NCBI GenBank assembly: GCA_947044365.1
Contig: OX345636.1
Coordinates: 2,376,001 to 2,440,000 of the forward strand
DNA from: Petrosia ficiformis
Lineage: Eukaryota > Porifera > Demospongiae > Haplosclerida > Petrosiidae
Reading direction: 5' to 3'
Length of the DNA stretch: 64,000 nt
Shown: positions 57,704 to 64,000 of the stretch, in pieces
Numbering within the stretch: position 1 is the first letter of the stretch
Layout of the letters: each line of letters opens with the position of its first letter
Program-made: the position numbers and the translations under genes
The notes under the pieces: model-generated
Seen by the model: the letters and a program-made list of their open reading frames with translations, nothing else
Databases searched by the model: none
What the model was told of the DNA's origin: nothing

Positions 57704-58416
57704 AGTACTTGTACTTATTTTTTGGTTAAATGTTTGATTTTTTTTCAACATTTTCAGTTTGTTTTACTTTTTATTGTGTTAATTGAAAATGTTTTGAAAT
57801 ACTTGTACTCATTTTGGTTTTTTTTTTCTGCAGTTGTTTTACTTTTTATTGTGTTAAATATTTATAAAAATTTAAATGGTGAAGGGCTATTTTTTTTGCT
57901 GTCTGTTCATGAAACTAGCTGCATTAACAGTAATGTTGAATCCTCAATCCTGTGAACAATTATTATTGAATATACTTTTGATTTGAATTATTTTTGTGTG
58001 TGAAAACATCCTTTTATATATTTTGAAAAATATATAGTGTTTTGCAAGTGTTATTGGTATCACTAGTGAAGCACTATATCAAACTAAGGAGTGTGCATGT
58101 TTTAAACCATACTATAGTGTTTGCTGTAGTTAATTAAATTTTCGTTAATTTGAATTTTGAACTGTTATTAATCAAATGAGAATCACTCATAACATAATTT
58201 GGTGATGAAGATCGAATCTCAAGAATATCTCTCATAGGTGAAGTTGTCAAGTCACAAGAAAGTTGGACTCAATGCATCAAAAGCTTGAAAGTTCTTTAGG
58301 CCAAATGACATTGCAAGTTTTAAAGGATGCGAAAAAGGGAGCTATGCATATATTTTTTAACTATGATTGGACCTACTGCTTATCACACTTGTTGATTGAG
58401 TAGTCTGAAATGGACA

Positions 58417-58422
58417 AATAAA
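58417..58422 (+). terminator. Candidate polyadenylation signal AATAAA
   Basis: AATAAA lies in the 3' flank of exon 37, followed within 30 bases by a T-rich stretch (AATATTTGTTATGATG). Chance occurrence is likely in such DNA, so this is only a candidate. Confidence 0.35.
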
Positions 58423-58488
58423 ATATTATAATATTTGTTATGATGAATACTTTTAGTAATTGAAATATTTGTAATGTTTAAATCTAAT

Positions 58489-58579
58489 CGTCGATTTAAA
58501 GACTTGATAGAGTAGAGAAAGAAGTTTCTCAAAATCGTATTGAAAAGAAATTTGCCACAGACATTGTTTTAGCAAGTTA
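58489..58579 (+). repeat. Direct repeat, copy 1
   Basis: Shares CGTCGATTTAAA.GCTTGATA, TCAAAATCGTATTGAAAAGA and TTTGCCACAGACATTG with 58793-58873. The copies are 304 bases apart. Confidence 0.85.
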
Positions 58580-58792
58580 TTCATTCATTCCTTCCCAAAT
58601 GTTTTTACATTGAACAGTTATAACTTCAAATGCATACCTCCTACAGCCACCAAACTTTCAGATCTGTTCAAAAACATGGTCTTCTATTGCTCTGTTGTTT
58701 TTATAACGAAGTAAACTGTATGAAAAGTTACTTAGAATGGAAAATGCTAAACTCACTACACATCCTAGCCAGATGCTTTAAGCGTCGATTTA

Positions 58793-58873
58793 AAGGCTTG
58801 ATAGAGTAGATAAAGAAGTTTATCAAAATCGTATTGAAAAGAGATTTGCCACAGACATTGTTTTAGCAAGTTA
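58793..58873 (+). repeat. Direct repeat, copy 2
   Basis: Second copy of 58489-58579 with a few substitutions. Neither carries an extended open frame. Confidence 0.85.
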
Positions 58874-59381
58874 CAGACTCATACATTCTATCTCTGTAAG
58901 CTCTCCAGTTTCTGGTATTTACTTGCAATAACCCACACCCTCAGCCACACCCAATGTGATCACATGAGATCAAACGTGGAGGTCAGTTTAGACCAATACC
59001 TTCCTTTCTGCTATTATTGTGATCAATGTTTTTGCTTATTGTAGATAAAAATGTACAATTCATTATAGGATAATTATCTTTAGTAACTAACAGTTGTGGC
59101 ATAGATATTTTGGTAATGAATGAGGTAATGAATATTTGTTGGAAGAGTATATTATGTAATTTGACTGTTAGTAATATAGTTATTATACTAGTGCAAAGCA
59201 GTATAGCTGATGGAGAATCATTCTTAGTCATCTTCCATGTGTTTTTATATTTATCAGAAATAATCTTTGCCAGTCTAACCACAAAAAACTTTCTCAACCA
59301 ACTTTCAACTTTATATAAACAACTAATTCATATTTAATATATGTTAACTTTCTTAATTAATGATACTGCTAAGTTTAACTG

Positions 59382-59940
59382 TTAAGGTGGTACTAGGGAG
59401 TGGGCAGATGCGACTCCAATCAGTTTCAAAATAGAATATTATATAATATGACTCTAACCTGGTGTAATAGCAACCTTCATATCTTCTGATCAGCTTTATA
59501 TTGTCCTGTAATTGAAGAAATATGGTTAAAATCGGCATTTTTCCAATCGCAATAAGTACAAAACCACGAAAGCCACGCCCACCAATCATGGCGTGCACCA
59601 AGTACAAGAGGCTGAAGAAAGCTGAATTTTGAAGCTTTTCACTGAAACCATAAAATTTACCTTTCTAGACACTATCGAACTCCGATCTTTCTCAGAGAGC
59701 AACTACAGCTACCCGCCATTGTTTCCCACCCACCGCCCCCTCCACCACCCGTGGGGCATGTTTAGGTTTGTTTCTGAAAATAAACTATCAGTGAAAACAT
59801 TTAGGCCCAATAATTATACCCCTGGGTGGGTGTGGCTTCCAAAAAATACAGAATGGAACCAGATTGTATGCAGCAAGAAACTTGCAAGACTAGAAACTGA
59901 TTGGTGTAGCATCCGCCCACGGAAAAGACTACAACCTTAA
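59382..59940. mobile_element. MITE with TTAA ends and about 45-bp imperfect inverted repeats
   Basis: The left TTAAGGTGGTAC, then GGGCAGATGCGACTCCAATC, is inverted at the right (GATTGGTGTAGCATCCGCCC, ending ACAACCTTAA). TTAA at both extremes suits a piggyBac-like target. The plus frame at 59629-59940 and minus frame at 59353-59607 fall inside and show no domain. Confidence 0.7.
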
Positions 59941-59998
59941 GCTTGTTACTTTCTCTCTTGCATCTCATTTATTTAATTGTTGCAATTGCAACCTATCC

Positions 59999-60054
59999 TT
60001 AAGCTACAGCGGCGAGGCCACGCACCAAAGGTGCTTCATTGGAACCAGGACCAC
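59999..60054 (-). CDS. Candidate minus-strand terminal coding exon
   Basis: On the minus strand a TTCTTACAG acceptor is followed in phase 1 by a short frame ending EAPLVRGLAAVA and TAA at 60001-59999. An AATAAA lies about 30 bases further on (59968-59973). The GC content is well above its surroundings. I do not recognise the protein and found no upstream exons, so this may be a stray element fragment. Confidence 0.25.
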
Positions 60055-60496
60055 CTGTAAGAATAAACACAATTCAAATGAAATATTAATTTCCATTAGT
60101 ATCAGTTAGTTTTCAGTAATAAAAATGCATGATATTGTAATATGTACAAATCATTTCTTGAGATTATAATTTCCTTTAAAGTATTTTCAATACCCTAACC
60201 ATTAAGCTCATTTTGATTGATACTTGATATAGAAATCACTAAGTCAATTTCAGTTATCAGTAAATTCTATCAGTGGATCAACTAGTAGATACCTAATTAT
60301 TATACAAAATTACAGAATTTAAGCACATAAAAGCACAATTCCCATGATTCTTAGTATAATATTGTGTATACATAGTACCATTTCTAGGCTGATGTATTGA
60401 AACTTGTGAATTCAGTACTGTGCTTGATAAGGTAATAGAGGACTTTATTTCAGTGTATAACCTATGAATTCTTGTACAGGTCTTGTGTAGCCAGCC

Positions 60497-60809
60497 AGCC
60501 CTCCCACTTTAACGAAGCAGGAAGGGTCTGGAAGATCTGTGTTGTACAGTGCTTTCACTCGATATCCGGTGATTCCACTTAATGTGGGAGGGGCTGACTA
60601 CGTCAGACTATAGGATACCCGATTGGCAAAGATGTAAATACATGTTGTGAGAAACCCTTTAGTTCTTGATATTTCTCCTCTAGTATTTTAAACACTAGCC
60701 TACATTTGGTAGTTTCGATTGCTCAATACTTATCCAACCACCTCATTATAATTAAATACTCAAGACAGATCTTCCAGATCCTTCCTGCTTCGTTAAAGTG
60801 GGAAGGGCT
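60497..60809. mobile_element. Foldback MITE with 44-bp arms
   Basis: The arm at 60497-60540 (AGCCCTCCCACTTTAACGAA and on) is inverted at 60766-60809 with two or three mismatches. The interior is 225 bases without a gene. Confidence 0.85.
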
Positions 60810-61077
60810 GCCTATCGAGACGATACAATATTCCTGTCTATTGGTACATGTACATTATAACAGACATATACATGTATATCAATATATATAAATAAAGTCA
60901 GATAATTGAATGCCATGTCCATATTCTGAACATGTACACTATGGTGTTCAAGCCATACAAATTATATTCACCTTCAAAGATTTTGAATGGATGTGTATAT
61001 ACTTGTTATGTCATAACACAATAGAAGGAACACTAATCAGTAACAAACTTTTGCTACACCAGTTATCTTGATATTAA

Positions 61078-61661
61078 CCCTTAGAGGACTGACGTCACAT
61101 ATATGTGACATTTCACCCCTACGTGGTTCGCCGTCTGTTCCTAGCTACACGAAGCTGTTCAAATGGTTGTAATTGGTGTCAGGCACAAGCTGATGAACGT
61201 GACGGTTTTCGGCCGCCCTTTGGCCTAAATAACAATCATGGGGGGAATTTTAAAGGGGGTGTCCCCCTGTTAATGTAGGGGTTCGAAGGGGGTGCAACCA
61301 CGTCGCTGCCGACGAATTTTGGATTTTTTGACCCCGCCCACGCGCTCTGGTGGGTACCTGAGGCATTTTCCTTGCTGTGAAACCTGAAATCGTGGGTGTA
61401 GCTGGTGCCAACATGCAGTGGGGTCATTTTGTTAGCCACAGTTCCAGTCAAAAGAGGGAGAGCACTGCATTTGATTTGATCCTACGAAGCGCTTGGGGAC
61501 TTTCGAGTCCCGGTAAGCAAGTTGGTGGAAGTAGTACTCCATGTCGGAAAAGGAGCCAAGTTTGGGGTAGAGAAAGTGAACGGTGGCCACATTATATGCA
61601 ATAGAGTCGCCAGTGTTGGAAATGGGAAGAATTTTGAAAAACAGGCTCAGTCCTCTAAGGG
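61078..61661 (+). mobile_element. 584-bp element with CCCTTAGAGGACTGA ends, copy 1
   Basis: Starts after TTAA (61074-61077) with CCCTTAGAGGACTGA and ends TCAGTCCTCTAAGGG. It contains GC-rich GGGGGTGTCCCCCTG and GGGTTCGAAGGGGGTG tracts. The right flank is CTAT, not TTAA. No transposase frame is seen. It is the inverse of 62035-62607. Confidence 0.85.
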
Positions 61662-62034
61662 CTATAGATACTAATGTCTAATGTGCTAATGCATTACACA
61701 GCTTGATGATAACTACATTAAATATTGAGTATTATGTACCTTTAAATCAGGGTAAAATCGTGTATAACAAAGCAGCAAATTAAAGTTTCTCAACTTAGAA
61801 CTACCATTATTCTTTCATTGTTAATATTCCATGCAACTATTCTGCAACACAGTGAAGAACAAGAGATCAGTTAAGAGAAATACGAGTGACACAACCATTG
61901 AGGTACATCTGCTGCCTAGCTCAACAATTAAACTAGTGGGTGTGGCTGGGACGAGCTGTAATATATCCACGTCCCGATGATTGATCCTTAAGTCGGATCC
62001 GAAGCCTGAATTTGATGACCTTAACCCTTAGAGG

Positions 62035-62607
62035 ACTGAGCCTGTTTTTCAAAATTCTTCCCATTTCCAACACTGGCGACTCTATTGCACATAATGTGGC
62101 CACCGTTCACTTTCTCTACCCCAAACTTGGCTCCTTTTCCGACATGGAGTACTACTTCCACCAACTTGCTTACCAGGACTCGAAAGTCCCCAAGCGCTTC
62201 GTAGGATCAAATCAAATGCAGTGCTCTCCCTCTTTTGACTGGAACTGGGGCTAACAAAATGACCCCACTACATGTTGGCACCAGCTACACCCACGATTTC
62301 AGGTTTCACAGCAAGGAAAATGCCTCAGGTGGGCGGGGTAAAAAAAATGCAAAATTCGTCGGCAGCAAGGGGGCTGCGCCCCCTTCGAACCCCCGCATTA
62401 ACGGGGGGACCACCCTTTAAAATTCCTCCCATGATTGTTATTTAGGCCAAAGGGCGGCCAAAAAACCATTAACTTTTTTTAGCCACGTTCATCAGCTTGT
62501 GCCTGACACCAATTACAACCATTTAGACAGCTTCGTGTAGCTAGGAACAGACGGCGAACCACGTAGGGGTGAAATGTCACACATATGTTATGTCAGTCCT
62601 CTAAGGG
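62035..62607 (-). mobile_element. 573-bp element with CCCTTAGAGGACTGA ends, copy 2 (inverted)
   Basis: Reverse-complement relative of 61078-61661 along its whole length, with the same ends and TTAA at 62031-62034. The right flank is ATAA. Copies differ by small indels near the G/C runs. The plus frames at 62012-62420 are shadows of this element. Confidence 0.85.
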
Positions 62608-62639
62608 ATAATGATCAGATCTAAAAGATCTTTTAATTT

Positions 62640-63600
62640 GTAAACTAAACGTAAAGTGAAACTAAACAGATTTTTGCTAGTTTCTGTCCATTGATCCCTA
62701 ACTGGATTTCCTTTTAAATGTGCATTATACTGAATAACTCCATTTAATTATGTGTCTCTCCAAGCCCTGTTGTTCTCTGTATAATAGACTAGTGACAGTA
62801 TTTAATAGTGTCAGAAAATAAGGATCTTTGGTAGTTTCTGTAATGAAGCTAATGATCTTTCCAAGTTTGTATATTCCAATCATCTCCTCACTGAATTAGC
62901 TTTTAAGTGTGCATTATACTGAATAATTACATAATGTTTACCCAAGCCTTGTTGTTCACTATATCTCGACTGGTCACAGTATTTAAAGCAACGAAAACTA
63001 ATTATCTTTGACAGTTTCTAATAGCAACAGAAGATAAATCTTTGGTATTGAAGCTAAGGATCTTTGCTAGTTTTTAGGTTTTATTCATCCCTAATTGGAT
63101 TTCATTTTAAAGGTGCATTATACTGGATAACTCCATTTAATTGTGTGTCTATCCAAGCCCAATTGTTCACTGTGTAATAGACTGGCAATAGCATTTAATA
63201 GTGACGGAAAATAAAGATGAATCTAAGGATATTTGCTAGTTTCTATGTTCAAATTATGCAGAATTGGATTTCAGTTTAAAGTTGCATAATTGTGTGTCTC
63301 TCCAAGCCCTGTTGTTCCCATATATAATAGACTGGTAACAGTATTGAATAACAACACATTAAACTTAGCTACAATAATTACATGTCTTCATAGTATTATA
63401 GAGTGTGACATAATTTCATCTAAGGATCTTTGACATTTCCTTAAGTATCAATTTATCCTAATTTGATGCTCTTGTCAACTCATTTGATTGTGTATGTCTT
63501 CAACCCCTGGTTGTTCTCTGTATAGAATATGGAAGGTATTTCATAGTTTCTAAATCACAGCTAATTGTCTTTGCCAGTTCTTATGTTGCATTCATCCCCT
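62640..63600 (+). repeat. Degenerate tandem repeat, about 200-bp period
   Basis: The series GGATCTTTG.TAGTTTCT, then TCCCTAATTGGATTTC.TTTTA, then GTGCATTATACTGAATAACT, then TGTGTCTCTCCAAGCCC, then TGTTGTTC.CTGTATAATAGA, then CAGTATTTAATAGTG recurs about five or six times with growing divergence to the right. No frame is shared between units. Confidence 0.8.
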
Positions 63601-64000
63601 GTTTTCTATTTTTCTCTTGCAAATATTTATCTAGTGTCAGTTTAAAATGTTGTTTTAAATTAAATTTTCTAGCTTATATCTGGAATCATCTGTTATCTAG
63701 AGGTTCTAAAATCAGCTGCTCTTTTATTGAAGTAATGGTTACTTTGATGGATTGTTATGCCATGTTGTGATGGAGTATTAAAAGCAAACAAGCTTTTTCT
63801 ATCATGAAATGGTATGATAGCCCAACAAATAACTAAAATTTTCAGAATTACAACACTTCAGAACATTCTTTGTGGTACAGAAATGCATTTATTAATTACG
63901 TATGTGAAGTCATGCACTAGTTAAATACCATTTTTAAATTAAAGATTCTAACCATTGTATGTGTGTGAGCACTAGTGAATCATTTGTGTTTATCTTTCTC
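63600..64000. other. Unassigned AT-rich end of window
   Basis: No coding, RNA or repeat feature was recognised. Confidence 0.5.

Larger units (their letters stand above)
57704..59381 (+). other. 3' flank / putative 3' UTR and intergenic DNA
   Basis: AT-rich with T runs. An AATAAA at 58417-58422, 714 bases after the stop, is the first clear polyadenylation signal noted. A 90-bp direct repeat (CGTCGATTTAAAGACTTGAT and on) lies at 58489-58579 and 58793-58873. The opposed open frames at 58983-59337 have no recognisable domain. Confidence 0.5.

Noticed and set aside
58983..59337. Opposed open frames of 104 and 75 codons downstream of the gene.
   Set aside because: Low-complexity AT-driven sequence, no motif, and mutually overlapping on opposite strands.
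61074..62611. Clean TTAA target duplications around the two inverted elements.
   Set aside because: TTAA is present only on the left of each copy. The right flanks are CTAT and ATAA, so a piggyBac assignment is not secure.

Overview
The window is strongly AT-rich and intron-rich. It carries many small inverted-repeat DNA transposons and death-fold, ankyrin and caspase-like coding exons, so it is metazoan nuclear DNA. The compact exons, the dense MITE load and the death-domain/ankyrin/C14 combination suggest a marine invertebrate, most likely a sponge; this is inference, since no organism-specific marker was read.

Nearly all recognisable coding sequence belongs to one plus-strand gene model of 37 exons, from an ATG at 9556 to a TGA at 57701-57703. 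The joined reading frame is 7071 nt (about 2356 residues) and stays open across every junction. The order is: short N-terminal exons with about six ankyrin repeats (9556-20176, all phase 0); polar linkers (23161-26901), where the phase switches to 1; a Death domain (28720-28977); a linker; a first ankyrin exon of 127 codons (30521-30901); fifteen further paralogous ankyrin exons of 89-94 codons (32347-50818), two of them preceded by 24-nt linker microexons; a linker; one large exon with a caspase-like C14 domain holding GHG and DCC catalytic motifs (52275-53018); three short acidic/polar linkers; and a C-terminal Death domain with the stop codon (57339-57703). Every exon junction from 23197 on is phase 1.

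The central 20 kb is the most interesting part. It is a tandem array of symmetric cassette exons, any of which can be skipped or joined without a frameshift. All fourteen modules before the last have 5' splice sites with A instead of G at intron position +5. Most of the exons outside the array have GTAAGT- or GTGAGT-like donors. The arrangement suggests a receptor-like ankyrin sensor whose binding region could be varied by splicing while a death-domain/caspase output is kept constant. This is inferred from sequence, not demonstrated.

Region by region: 1-9460 is repeat-filled intergenic DNA, including a tandem repeat with a period of about 0.8 kb at 3.9-7.1 kb and several foldbacks. 9556-57703 is the gene; its introns hold a RecQ-like helicase fragment, piggyBac-like TTAA MITEs, a truncated hAT element with an 8-bp target duplication, hairpin-rich satellite copies, tRNA-derived repeats and a MITE family spread through the array introns. 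57704-64000 holds the 3' flank, two large MITE copies in inverted orientation, other foldbacks, a possible minus-strand terminal exon at 59999-60054, and a degenerate tandem repeat at 62.6-63.6 kb.
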